Assembly: GCA_016765495.1 (NCBI GenBank)
Contig: JAESPV010000037.1
Span: 3,946-67,945, forward strand
DNA length: 64,000 nucleotides
Direction: 5' to 3'
Source: Desulfocapsa sp.
GTDB taxonomy: Bacteria; Desulfobacterota; Desulfobulbia; Desulfobulbales; Desulfocapsaceae
The position numbers were made by a program, and so were the translations under genes. Of this stretch, positions 15,991-24,669 are shown in pieces. Below the pieces are notes generated by a model that searched no databases, had not been told where the DNA came from, and saw only the letters and a list, made by a program, of their open reading frames with translations. The first letter of the stretch is position 1; each line of letters opens with the position of its first letter.

Positions 15991-16835
15991 TAGTACCTGG
16001 CCAGGCTCAGGCTCCTTTTGAGTCTCTCCATGAAGAAAGTGTTGATCTCCGGATAATAGGCCAGTCCTTTGAAAAAGTTTTTGCCGTTATGGTTAATGGT
16101 GGCGCATTCCACGGAAAAACCCATCTCTTCCAAGGACGTCCGCCAACTATTTTCGTCACCCATGAGATCCTCTTCTGCATGCAAACCGGCCAGATACATC
16201 ATTGGGATGATCTTTATTTTGTTGTACTGGCTTAAACGATGATGCTTTATGCGTGTCAGCACCGCCTCGTGATCTGGCACGCCTTCGACACTGGCAGCCA
16301 TGACATTGAGATAGAGGTCGGCCACCATCCTTTCCAGCCCCAGGTAGACAATGTTCACCGGATCAGCGGTGAGGGGCGTGCCGTGGAGGGCCAGGATGTT
16401 CAAACCCTCATCGGGATGCAGAAATTCTGTCTCAACTACGGCCAGGGTCTCTCGCACAAAATCCCAGCGGTGGAGCAGGGGTTCGCTTAAAAGTACCCGC
16501 AGGCCTGGGAAATACGCGCAGGTTTCCTGCAGTTGCTGGTATTCGGTGCCCGGAAAGATGTGGAGCGGCTGGACCACTGCTTTGCGAAATCCCTGGGACT
16601 CTACCTTGGCCAAGGTCTCCTGTAGGCCTGGCAGTCCCATTTTTTTACGGATGATTTCTGAGGTGTAGGCCCAGAAAATATTGTGCTCAGGAAAGCTGGC
16701 CGTCACCTTTTTTCTGAAGATGTCCAGGGCTTCCCCGGCCTTGGAACTGGAGCCAAAAGCAGCAATAATGACAGCTGGTTTCTCCTCAAGTTTCGGGAGC
16801 CGCATCTTGCGGCCTATATATCCGTGCTGGTGCAT
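15987..16835 (-). CDS. cbiK: CbiK-like anaerobic sirohydrochlorin cobaltochelatase
   Basis: Chelatase of 282 residues that in the family inserts Co(II) into sirohydrochlorin at the start of anaerobic B12 synthesis. Evidence: AVIIAAFGSSSKAGEALDIF at the start of the fold, the VVQPLHIFPGTEYQQL block, a catalytic His in ILALHGTP (about residue 175), and a second in YLAGLHAEEDLMG (about 224), where typical enzymes read AGDHA. There is no signal peptide, so it is predicted to be cytoplasmic, unlike the periplasmic CbiK of some Desulfovibrio. The start may be ATG 16835 or 16805. It lies 75 nt after the CobN-like gene. The metal could also be nickel or iron. Confidence 0.82.
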   Translation of the reverse strand: MHQHGYIGRKMRLPKLEEKPAVIIAAFGSSSKAGEALDIFRKKVTASFPEHNIFWAYTSEIIRKKMGLPGLQETLAKVESQGFRKAVVQPLHIFPGTEYQQLQETCAYFPGLRVLLSEPLLHRWDFVRETLAVVETEFLHPDEGLNILALHGTPLTADPVNIVYLGLERMVADLYLNVMAASVEGVPDHEAVLTRIKHHRLSQYNKIKIIPMMYLAGLHAEEDLMGDENSWRTSLEEMGFSVECATINHNGKNFFKGLAYYPEINTFFMERLKRSLSLARYY

Positions 16836-16910
16836 GTTGTCCTCTTTTTGTGATTCTTTTTAAAGTGAAATTCCATAGCCAGATCAAGCTGACCACGTAG
16901 CTCGTCACCA

Positions 16911-19900
16911 CTAATTCTCTCCTCTTGCCCTGGCTCCATAAGCAGCCAGGGCAATGATCAGCAGCACCACAAGCCCTGCCAGCCATTCCACTCCGGAGGA
17001 GGTGACTTCGGTGGATTCGTCCTGGCTTGTCATTTTTTCCATCTTGTAGCCCTCGATCTGAGTCTCGGCATCTGCATCGGCCTTGTCTTGTTGCTCCAGC
17101 ACTTTTGTGTTCTTTTGGGACTGCTGATCTGGAGATGCACTTTGCTCACTTGGAGCAGTGAGCTGTTTTTGCAGTTTTTTACGGTCAGTCACCTGTTTTG
17201 CCAGGGACTTCTGAGCCGCCTGCTCAATGGCCAGTTTGAACTTCTCCACCATCTCCGGGCTCATGACACCGGGCAGAGAAATGATGGAGACCACCATCTG
17301 GTTTAACAGGGGGTTGTTGCAGGTATGCTCGCAGCAGGCCACCCCTTTTTCCACCACGCTTACGGCATATTCCACTGCCAGTTTTTGCTGAACTTTGTCG
17401 TCCGCCTGCCAGTAGCCTTTACGAACGGTTTCCAGCATGCGAGCCGTGATTGACTGATAGGACCAGGGGTTGGCCTGATCAAAAAACTTCTTTAATTCCA
17501 GGCCATACTTGTCCTCCACATAGACCTCATAAGACTGCTGCCACTTGGCGGCATCCACCTTTTCCGGGGTGGTCATCTGCCACCCCCAGAGATATTCAAC
17601 AAAATGGGCCATCTCCCTGGCCCCGGCATACTCTTCCTTCTGCATGCCTTTAATCCACTTAGGATTGAGATAGCGGCTCCGCATCTCCCGACCCAGGGTC
17701 TTGGCCATATCCTCTACACCCACCTGGCCCGGTTTCTGCTGCTGGGTTATGAGGGTTTCAGGGGTGGCCCCGGACTCAAGGCGAACCGCCATGGATAGCC
17801 CACCCAGATATTGAAAAACGTCATCATTATCAAGGAGACCATAGATATTGGATGAACGGGAATGCAGGGTGACATCCACTTCGGCCAGATTGGCTTGAAG
17901 AAGCTTTTTGGCCGGAACCGCCCACCGCCCTTCACCAAAGGCAAATCCCATCCTGTTTTCAAAAACATCAACAACCTCTCGCTCCTCCTGCCAGATGCCG
18001 GAACCAGAGGCCATCTCACCCACCCCGGTTCCGTAGGAACCAGGTTTTTCGGAGAAAATGCGTAAACGGCTAAGCTCCTCGGCCTCCTGCTCATTCATAC
18101 CGTCGGCCACAAGCTTCATCTTGATGCGGGCACTGTTGACCAGCAGGAGATTGCTGATATCCGTCTGGCGCATGGCGAGCTGCACGGCCTGGTCGATGAA
18201 CTCCATCTTGTCGGGGAATAAATCCCGATAAAGACCGGAGGCATTGATCATGACATCAATACGGGGCCGGCCAAGCTGGCTGGCTGGAATAACTTCCATC
18301 CCTTTGACCCTGTTGCTCTTTGTCCAACGAGGTTTGATCCCCATGAGAGAGAGAATGGTGGACTCGTTAACCCCTTCATTACGCATGGTCTCAGTGGCCC
18401 AGAGAACAACGGCCACCTTGGCTGGATACTTCTGGTGCTTAGTTAGATGATTTTCAATGATCTCGTCTGCCGCCTTCTTGCCAAGTTTCCAGGCCGCCGG
18501 GCTTGGCAGCTTCTGGGGGTTGAAGCCATAGAAACTACGTCCGGTTGGCAGGGCATTGGGGTTACGGATGGGGTCATTGCCCTCGCCGGGTCGGACATAC
18601 CGACCTTCCAAGCCAGCTAGCAGAGCCGTGATTTCAGCAGGACCGGAGCCGCTGATTCTGCTCTTTATCTCCTTTTGCTTTTCCGCAGGATTCCATCGAA
18701 CCACGGCCTGAGCCATATCAGCAATCTCCCGGTCGCCGGGACTCTTGCCAAAGCTGTGCATGCCGTAAGGCATGAGGTTTTCTCGAATCTCCTCAAGATA
18801 GTGGCCAAGGAGATGGATCTGCTCATTGTCCGAAACCTTGTGTTGGTGGCTATGATCCCCAATTTCATGTTCATGGGTATGACCAGGGTCATTGGCAATA
18901 TCGGCCAGAATCCCGGTCTGCTCAGCCAGGGTCATGATTTCTTCATATTTTAATTGGGCGGTGGTAGATTTGCGGGATTTGGCCCGTTTAAATTCATTGA
19001 TAAGCTCGTTCATCCTGCCATACTCTTCATGCAAACCGGCCTCTTTGAGCATGGGGGTGAGGTGAGAAATAATGACCGCACGACCCCGCCGCTTTGCCTG
19101 AATTCCCTCCCCCACATCATCTACAATATAGGGATAGATATTTGGAATATGACCAAGGAGTACCTCGGGCGGGCAGGAGGCCGACAGCCCCGCCTGTTTT
19201 CCCGGTGTCCATTCATAAGTGGAATGAGTACCGAGATGAATCATGGCATCGGCTCTGAAACCATGATTCAGCCAGAGATAGACGGCCAGGTATTGATGGT
19301 GGGGGTAGAGGGTGGTGTCGTGGTAGAGCTTCATGGGGTCATCACCCCATCCACGGGCTGGTTCGGGTAACAGGATGAGCTTGCCAATGGTGACGGCAGG
19401 AATAATGAAATCCGAACCATCTTTCATGATGGCGGAATCCTCCGGACTGCCCCATTGTTCGATGACTCTGGCCTGAAAATTTTCGGGAAGTCTGCTAAAC
19501 CACAGTTTGTATTGATCCATTGGCAAGCGCACCACCTGCGAGGATCGCAGAAGACCATCGAGTTCTCCCGGAGCCCAGGAACCGATATTTCGCCCCGAGG
19601 TCATAATGAGCTTCTTTATTTCCTGTTCCGTGGGAATGTCACCTACCTTATAACCAGCTTTTGCCATGGCGGTGATTATCTGCGTAAGGGATCGAAAGAC
19701 ATTGAGATAGCTGGCGCCGATATTCTGCTTGCCCTGATGATGGTTATAGAACATGATAGCTACCTTCTTTTTATCGTTGGCCAGGGCCTGCAAATCGGCG
19801 AGTTTGTGGATACGGGCCATGAGCAGGTCAATATTCTCAGGAATCGGTTCCTTACGATAGTATTGTTTGCCATTTTCAGGATCGCTGAACTGTACCTTGG

Positions 19901-20864
19901 CGGCCAGGGGAGTAGGCTCAATGAGACCGGAGATCTCCGGGGTGGCGATGGACCAGGCCACCTCACTGCCACTGATACCAACAGGGCTCCTGCGCCACTC
20001 ATCCAGGGTATCGCCATAAAGATTGATTATATTGAAGATGGGGACATTGAGTTTCCACAGATCCTCGGCAAGTTCGGCAGTCAGCCCTGAGTAAAACTTC
20101 AGGGAAAAGGCCAGAATGATGTCCACCCGTGAGCCGTCCTTTTTATCCAACAGGAATCGTTCAATGGTTTCCTGGTCCCGGCCAAAACAGGGCAGGACAT
20201 TGAACCCCTCCGCCTCCAGTCTGGAAATAAGGGTCTTGACCGGTTTCTGCTGACCAGGGGTAAGCGAGGAAGAGAAGAAGAGCAGGCCAATCTCTGGCCG
20301 GTGGCGATCATAATCAGCCCTGCTTTGTTGCCAGTTCTGAAACTGCTCAACAGTTGCGAATATCTGCTCGGCCTCGGGATGGTAAATGCCCATCTCCGCT
20401 TTTTTAAGCACCGCCCCATACGCAATGGTTTGGTCAAAATGACGATTAGCCACCAGCTTCAACATGTTGATGATATTGTCTTTACTGATATGAGCATAAT
20501 ACTCCGCAACCTGCTCATCAAAAATCAGTCCCAGTTTTCTAAGCCGTTCATCATCGGTTGAACCACGCAGGGCGTAAATGGTTTTATTCTGTAAACTAAT
20601 TTTGGCGGTGAGATACTCCTCCAAATCACGTCCCATGACATCTACGACAATTACCTTGGCCTGGTCGATCTCCCGGCGCAGGGATTCACCACCGGGAGCC
20701 AGTTCACCCGCGGCAATGACCTCGATGTCAACTGCCAGGTCAAGACCTGCCAGCGCCTTCCCAGCCAGGTATGAATTGTTGTCGAGCACCAGCAGGATCA
20801 GATCCGCAGCCTTGGCCTGCATGGGCAACAGAACAAAGGCGAGCAGGAGCAAAAAAACTTTCAT
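16911..20864 (-). CDS. exported, membrane-anchored CobN/HmuS-like chelatase-family protein
   Basis: This 1317-residue protein belongs to the CobN/ChlH large-subunit family. It begins with a signal peptide (MKVFLLLLAFVLLPMQAKA) and ends with a C-terminal helix (WLAGLVVLLIIALAAYGARA) and basic tail, so the body should face the periplasm. Family blocks include MFYNHHQGKQNIGASYLNVF, IHLGTHSTYEWTPGKQAGLS (about residue 530) and GTGVGEMASGSGIWQEE. A His-rich insert (HTHEHEIGDHSHQH) lies near residues 658-672, and a Gln/Lys-rich linker precedes the anchor. There is no ATP and there are no CobS/CobT partners in that compartment. The same set with MotA, DUF2149 and DUF2162 is hmuSTUV in Bacteroidota, where HmuS acts in haem demetallation. 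Here a cobalamin riboswitch suggests a corrinoid or cobalt substrate. Confidence 0.85.
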   Translation of the reverse strand: MKVFLLLLAFVLLPMQAKAADLILLVLDNNSYLAGKALAGLDLAVDIEVIAAGELAPGGESLRREIDQAKVIVVDVMGRDLEEYLTAKISLQNKTIYALRGSTDDERLRKLGLIFDEQVAEYYAHISKDNIINMLKLVANRHFDQTIAYGAVLKKAEMGIYHPEAEQIFATVEQFQNWQQSRADYDRHRPEIGLLFFSSSLTPGQQKPVKTLISRLEAEGFNVLPCFGRDQETIERFLLDKKDGSRVDIILAFSLKFYSGLTAELAEDLWKLNVPIFNIINLYGDTLDEWRRSPVGISGSEVAWSIATPEISGLIEPTPLAAKVQFSDPENGKQYYRKEPIPENIDLLMARIHKLADLQALANDKKKVAIMFYNHHQGKQNIGASYLNVFRSLTQIITAMAKAGYKVGDIPTEQEIKKLIMTSGRNIGSWAPGELDGLLRSSQVVRLPMDQYKLWFSRLPENFQARVIEQWGSPEDSAIMKDGSDFIIPAVTIGKLILLPEPARGWGDDPMKLYHDTTLYPHHQYLAVYLWLNHGFRADAMIHLGTHSTYEWTPGKQAGLSASCPPEVLLGHIPNIYPYIVDDVGEGIQAKRRGRAVIISHLTPMLKEAGLHEEYGRMNELINEFKRAKSRKSTTAQLKYEEIMTLAEQTGILADIANDPGHTHEHEIGDHSHQHKVSDNEQIHLLGHYLEEIRENLMPYGMHSFGKSPGDREIADMAQAVVRWNPAEKQKEIKSRISGSGPAEITALLAGLEGRYVRPGEGNDPIRNPNALPTGRSFYGFNPQKLPSPAAWKLGKKAADEIIENHLTKHQKYPAKVAVVLWATETMRNEGVNESTILSLMGIKPRWTKSNRVKGMEVIPASQLGRPRIDVMINASGLYRDLFPDKMEFIDQAVQLAMRQTDISNLLLVNSARIKMKLVADGMNEQEAEELSRLRIFSEKPGSYGTGVGEMASGSGIWQEEREVVDVFENRMGFAFGEGRWAVPAKKLLQANLAEVDVTLHSRSSNIYGLLDNDDVFQYLGGLSMAVRLESGATPETLITQQQKPGQVGVEDMAKTLGREMRSRYLNPKWIKGMQKEEYAGAREMAHFVEYLWGWQMTTPEKVDAAKWQQSYEVYVEDKYGLELKKFFDQANPWSYQSITARMLETVRKGYWQADDKVQQKLAVEYAVSVVEKGVACCEHTCNNPLLNQMVVSIISLPGVMSPEMVEKFKLAIEQAAQKSLAKQVTDRKKLQKQLTAPSEQSASPDQQSQKNTKVLEQQDKADADAETQIEGYKMEKMTSQDESTEVTSSGVEWLAGLVVLLIIALAAYGARARGEN

Positions 20865-20876
20865 AGTATATCCTTG

Positions 20877-21650
20877 TCACGCCGCTTCGTGTTGAATTTG
20901 CAGGCTTTTCGCCACTGTCATCAGGTTGCTATCGTGGCAATTCATAATGACTGCATCAAGACCTGCCTCAGCAAGGAGGGGCAACAGCCGGCAATGAAAG
21001 GCTGAACGATCTGCTTTGGCAAGACAAACAGAGCTGTTACTGAGCCCGATTATGGTTTTAAGGGCTGGTGAGGTAAGTTCACCGAGCAGATAAATAGTCT
21101 CAAGGAGCATGTCAATATCAGGCAAACCTGCACTAAGGCTCCAGCTTGCAGGGTCAGGCCGACAGCAGATGACAGGATCGATATAGAGTTGGGTTAAAGG
21201 CAAACCTGTTTGGTTGGCGGTATCAATAACCTGGTTTGCCAACAGTAAGCGATCATCAACATTAGCTGGTACCAGGTGGTCGCTTACCAGTAAGACCACC
21301 AGGTTGGCAGAGAAGTATTTGGCTGTCTCCATGGCCTTGGTAAGGGACGTGGAACTTGCGGTAACAGCATTGATGGTAGCAGTTCCTGTGTGAATTTCCA
21401 AGGCTCGTTGTTGTTGTAAAACATGGCTGGAAAGCAGGAGAGGTATATTGATCGCACCCTGAATTGTTTCCACCAGCCAGGGGGTGAGTCGTCCTAATTT
21501 TTTACTGCTGCCAAGATTGACAACAAGGGCAGTCGCTCCAGCATCGACCTGAGCAACGGCAATTTTGGTGAGACTTGCCTGGTCCAGTGTCTCGATGGCT
21601 TGAATAAATGACTGATTCATGGGGTGTAAGTCTTCGCCGATAATTTCCAT
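20877..21650 (-). CDS. pterin-binding (DHPS/MeTr-like) methyltransferase homologue
   Basis: A 257-residue TIM-barrel protein, predicted cytoplasmic, with AAGGAAG upstream of ATG 21650. It resembles the pterin-binding fold of dihydropteroate synthase and of methyltetrahydrofolate:corrinoid methyltransferases. Family-like blocks are AQVDAGATALVVNLGS (strand/helix 1, about residues 33-48), TATINAVTASSTS, LYIDPVICCRPDP (about 160) and TIIGLSNSSVCL (about 205). MeTr family enzymes move methyl groups to the cobalt of corrinoids, which suits this operon. No separate corrinoid protein is nearby. It lies 12 nt before the CobN-like gene. The exact reaction is unknown. Confidence 0.7.
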   Translation of the reverse strand: MEIIGEDLHPMNQSFIQAIETLDQASLTKIAVAQVDAGATALVVNLGSSKKLGRLTPWLVETIQGAINIPLLLSSHVLQQQRALEIHTGTATINAVTASSTSLTKAMETAKYFSANLVVLLVSDHLVPANVDDRLLLANQVIDTANQTGLPLTQLYIDPVICCRPDPASWSLSAGLPDIDMLLETIYLLGELTSPALKTIIGLSNSSVCLAKADRSAFHCRLLPLLAEAGLDAVIMNCHDSNLMTVAKSLQIQHEAA

Positions 21651-21722
21651 GGTATTCTTCCTTTTGGTTTTGTAAAGGTTTCCGGTGGAATGGCAAAATT
21701 ACCATGCCGGAGCGATAAATTA

Positions 21723-23729
21723 TCATCTATCGTTGTGCCTGGCACTTTTGGCCAGATCATGTTGTCTGGTTGCCTTGGCAAGCAGTCCATTCATTCCCAG
21801 ATTCAGAACAGTTGGCAGTTGCAGATCTATAATGGCAAACTCACCACCGACAATGGCTTGGCACCAGACATTCACACTGCTTAAATCCGTAATAAGGCCC
21901 TTTTCATAATCGTCAGAGATTGCCATGATTGCCTGTATGAAATTGGCATGCTGATCTTGTAAGAGTAGGTTTTCCAATGTTCTGTGCAGTGTGACCTGTC
22001 CACCATATCGTTTGCTGATGTTAAAGAGGCTTATTTTGCGATCTTTGAGGCGTTGAAACACAGACCGTCCGCTTTTCACTCCGTTTTGGAGGTGGCTCGC
22101 CTGCTGTACACCCTCATAAACAGCCCTTGCCATGAGTTCCCCCATTTTGGTATGACCACCGCTGGAATCAATGGAAACTCCGCTCCCCTCTACCACAATG
22201 ATATTGTCTGTACCCGTGCCAGTGGCCTGGTTGAGTGCAGAGGAGTAGCTTGAGCGGATATCCATATCCTGCAGGGCCGCGGTCTTGCCTTCAGTGGCAG
22301 AGATGATAGCCCGGGTCATAGCTCTAGGGCTTAATTTCATATTACTCATCAGCAGAATATTGATGGTGCCGGGTTTCTTCGGGGTGACAGGTTGTTCAGG
22401 TTCATAAAAGCTGCCACTATCAGCTCCCATTCGCACCGCATTACTCTGTACTCCAGCGGTAACAAGGGCTGTGACCGTCATCTCCTTATAGGATTTCCGA
22501 ACCACGGCCAGGTTGTCCATGTTGGCTCCGGTAAAAAGCATGGCGGTGGATTCCGGGGCAAGACCTAAAACCTGTTGAGTGCTTTGGCGCAAGGCATTCA
22601 AGCCCTGCTTATGGCCTAGACCCCAGGCAGGTGGAGGGAAATAATGGTTGGCCACCGTGGTGATACCTGTCCGTTGGCCTTCCAGGGTGGAGACCACTGT
22701 CATAGCTTTGTTAAAGTGGATAGCCACGGTCTTATTTCGAAAATCTTTTATGTCACTGTCGATAAGCTCGGCGGTTTCAACATAGTCAAGATTCAGGGCT
22801 AATGGCCTGCGGCTCACCACCTGCTCAGGCAGGACAAAATTGGCTGGCTTGGCAAACTCCTGGCCATACAGCCTGGCCGAAAGCCAGGAAACAAAATAGC
22901 CGGAATGGGTGGCAGCACGGCAGGTCAAAGCGCAGGGGAAGAACATTATATTGTTGTTTTTAACGGCGTCCACCTCGCGCCATCCCGGCTGATTCAGGAT
23001 GCCTATGGTCTGGCGGTCGTCACCGCATCCGTAAAGCACTTGAGGGTTAAAGTTACGCCATTGGTCAAGCTCAACCGGGATGATATTACCGGTTTTGCCA
23101 AACTGCGGGGCAATACCACCGGCAGCACGAATATAGTCATTCTGAAAAGAATCATCGCCAGGCGCCATGATCTTATCCCGACCCATGAGCCGCATAACCC
23201 TTTTGCGCTTTTCGGTGGGGATTTTGGCTACCTTGGCTTCGATGACTTTAAGGTGCCGTTTTTCTTTGGCAATAATCGCAGTAGCTTCATCCTGTCTGTT
23301 AAAGATACGGCCAAGAAGCTCGATATGGTCAAAGGCTTCAGCGATTGATTGTGCAGATAAGTTCACCAGGACAACCTGTCCCTGAAATGTTGGAAGCACC
23401 TCTTTTTGCAAGCCGGCATAAAAGATGATATCTGGATTGAGAGCCGCAACCCTGTTCATGTCAGGACTGAAAAATCCACCGATAATCGCCTTTCCCGCAG
23501 CCTCAGGCGGCAGGAGTGAATGGTAGGTAAGACCAACAACCGACTCGTCCGCTCCGAGACGCAGAAGGATCTCGGTGACCGATGGCACGAGAGAGACAAC
23601 CCGCCTGGGCTGCGCAGTCAAACTGATCTCTGTGCCGCTGGAATCAGTAAAGGTTATGGACTGGCCGGCCTGCAAAGTTCCGAACGGGAACAATAAAAGC
23701 ATTATGAAGAATATGTTGAGTAGTTTCAT
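21723..23729 (-). CDS. exported BtuF-CbiZ fusion (binding protein plus cobinamide amidohydrolase)
   Basis: A 668-residue protein with a signal peptide ending near TLQAG. Residues about 25-285 form a BtuF-type binding domain (RRVVSLVPSVTEILLRLGAD, then ALNPDIIFYAGLQ). Residues about 310-545 match CbiZ adenosylcobinamide amidohydrolase: the AIHFNKAMTVVSTLEGQRTG opening, MLFTGANMDNLAVV, ALVTAGVQSNAVRMGADSG and the later VVEGSGV block. About 120 C-terminal residues are unassigned. CbiZ normally works in the cytoplasm, cutting the nucleotide-loop amide so that imported corrinoids can be rebuilt. Here the signal peptide puts it outside, joined to a corrinoid binder. It overlaps the DUF2149 gene by 4 nt. 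Confidence 0.85.
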   Translation of the reverse strand: MKLLNIFFIMLLLFPFGTLQAGQSITFTDSSGTEISLTAQPRRVVSLVPSVTEILLRLGADESVVGLTYHSLLPPEAAGKAIIGGFFSPDMNRVAALNPDIIFYAGLQKEVLPTFQGQVVLVNLSAQSIAEAFDHIELLGRIFNRQDEATAIIAKEKRHLKVIEAKVAKIPTEKRKRVMRLMGRDKIMAPGDDSFQNDYIRAAGGIAPQFGKTGNIIPVELDQWRNFNPQVLYGCGDDRQTIGILNQPGWREVDAVKNNNIMFFPCALTCRAATHSGYFVSWLSARLYGQEFAKPANFVLPEQVVSRRPLALNLDYVETAELIDSDIKDFRNKTVAIHFNKAMTVVSTLEGQRTGITTVANHYFPPPAWGLGHKQGLNALRQSTQQVLGLAPESTAMLFTGANMDNLAVVRKSYKEMTVTALVTAGVQSNAVRMGADSGSFYEPEQPVTPKKPGTINILLMSNMKLSPRAMTRAIISATEGKTAALQDMDIRSSYSSALNQATGTGTDNIIVVEGSGVSIDSSGGHTKMGELMARAVYEGVQQASHLQNGVKSGRSVFQRLKDRKISLFNISKRYGGQVTLHRTLENLLLQDQHANFIQAIMAISDDYEKGLITDLSSVNVWCQAIVGGEFAIIDLQLPTVLNLGMNGLLAKATRQHDLAKSARHNDR

Positions 23730-24067
23730 TGTGTCTCCGGTACATAGACCATGGATCCATCGGCTAAACGATAGGCAGTTCCTAAGCGTTCACCCATGCC
23801 TTTGGCCTTTTCTTTAGTGACCCTCATGGCCTCGATTTTTTTGCCCTTCTTGGTGATAATTTCCATCTCACCGCTGGCCGATCGTTTTATGATGGTCAAC
23901 TCTGAGTCTTCCTGGAGGAGATCTTCCAGGTGAAAAGCACCAAAGAGGGCCAGGAGCAGGCCAACGATAAAGACCAGGCCCAGATCAAAGAGGTTGGCCA
24001 CCCCTGCCAGGGGATCGTTATCCGACAGCCCGGCCCCCCGGTTCTGATTATGATGGAAATATTTCAC
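23726..24067 (-). CDS. DUF2149 protein (HmuU-like, ExbD-like layout)
   Basis: A 113-residue protein with one N-terminal membrane helix (NLFDLGLVFIVGLLLALFG, about residues 26-45) preceded by DPLAGVA, and a charged periplasmic domain of about 65 residues ending in DGSMVYVPET. An Asp at the start of the helix, with a proton-channel partner encoded next door (MotA/ExbB-like, 1-nt overlap), recalls ExbD/TolR. DUF2149 members travel with CobN-like, MotA-like and DUF2162 genes. Probably part of a proton-driven motor acting on the CobN-like protein; this is inferred. Confidence 0.75.
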   Translation of the reverse strand: MKYFHHNQNRGAGLSDNDPLAGVANLFDLGLVFIVGLLLALFGAFHLEDLLQEDSELTIIKRSASGEMEIITKKGKKIEAMRVTKEKAKGMGERLGTAYRLADGSMVYVPETQ

Positions 24068-24669
24068 TATTCGCCTCCGTCCGTTGTCAACAGCTCGGCG
24101 GCCAGAGTCATGTTTTTAATATCTTCCTCAATCCAGCGCCGCTGGATGGTGAAGAAGCAATAACTGATTATTCCCAGAGCCATGCCCACCACCGTGGTGG
24201 TGAAGGCGATGACCAAGTCGCCGGAAAGCCGGGTGAGGTCACCCTGGCCCAGAGCAGCAAGGCCGGTTCCCATGGGAATAAGGGTGCCGATAAGGCCAAG
24301 GCCTGGGCCGATACGGATGAGCATCTTCAAGCGATCCAGGGATTTCCAGAGTCGATGTTCGTTTTCCCGCAGCAGATTCAAGATCGTGACTTCCTTGGCG
24401 CAGTTGTCTTTTAGAACCAGAAGCTCCTTGGTAAAGGATTGAACCGAATCAGGAAAATCGGTAAAGGTGTGATTTTCTAAGGATGCAACGACATTTATTT
24501 GCCTTGGCAACCGACTGCGGCGCAACCCGCGACCAACAAAATTCCCACTGTAAATCACCATCCAGACGGTGAGCAAGGCCAGCAGCACCAGCACCGGAGC
24601 CAACAGAGATGAGGCCGTTAGGTAGATAAAAGATTTCAACAAGGCCATTAGGTCCATGATGTTCTCCAA
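24067..24669 (-). CDS. MotA/TolQ/ExbB-family proton channel (HmuT-like)
   Basis: A 200-residue inner-membrane protein. The first helix is about residues 15-40. A cytoplasmic region of about 70 residues follows, then two helices carrying LIRIGPGLGLIGTLIPMGTG (about 116-135) and DLVIAFTTTVVGMALGIISY (about 150-170), the ExbB/MotA signature. This is the operon's second proton channel; the ExbB at 14504-15121 pairs with a normal ExbD/TonB. This copy neighbours DUF2149 and DUF2162 instead, as in hmuSTUV. It overlaps the DUF2162 gene by 22 nt. Confidence 0.82.
   Translation of the reverse strand: MENIMDLMALLKSFIYLTASSLLAPVLVLLALLTVWMVIYSGNFVGRGLRRSRLPRQINVVASLENHTFTDFPDSVQSFTKELLVLKDNCAKEVTILNLLRENEHRLWKSLDRLKMLIRIGPGLGLIGTLIPMGTGLAALGQGDLTRLSGDLVIAFTTTVVGMALGIISYCFFTIQRRWIEEDIKNMTLAAELLTTDGGE

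Noticed and set aside
16911-20864. Cytoplasmic aerobic cobaltochelatase CobN with CobS/CobT
   Set aside because: The protein has a signal peptide and C-terminal anchor, no cobS/cobT is nearby, and CbiK represents the anaerobic route.
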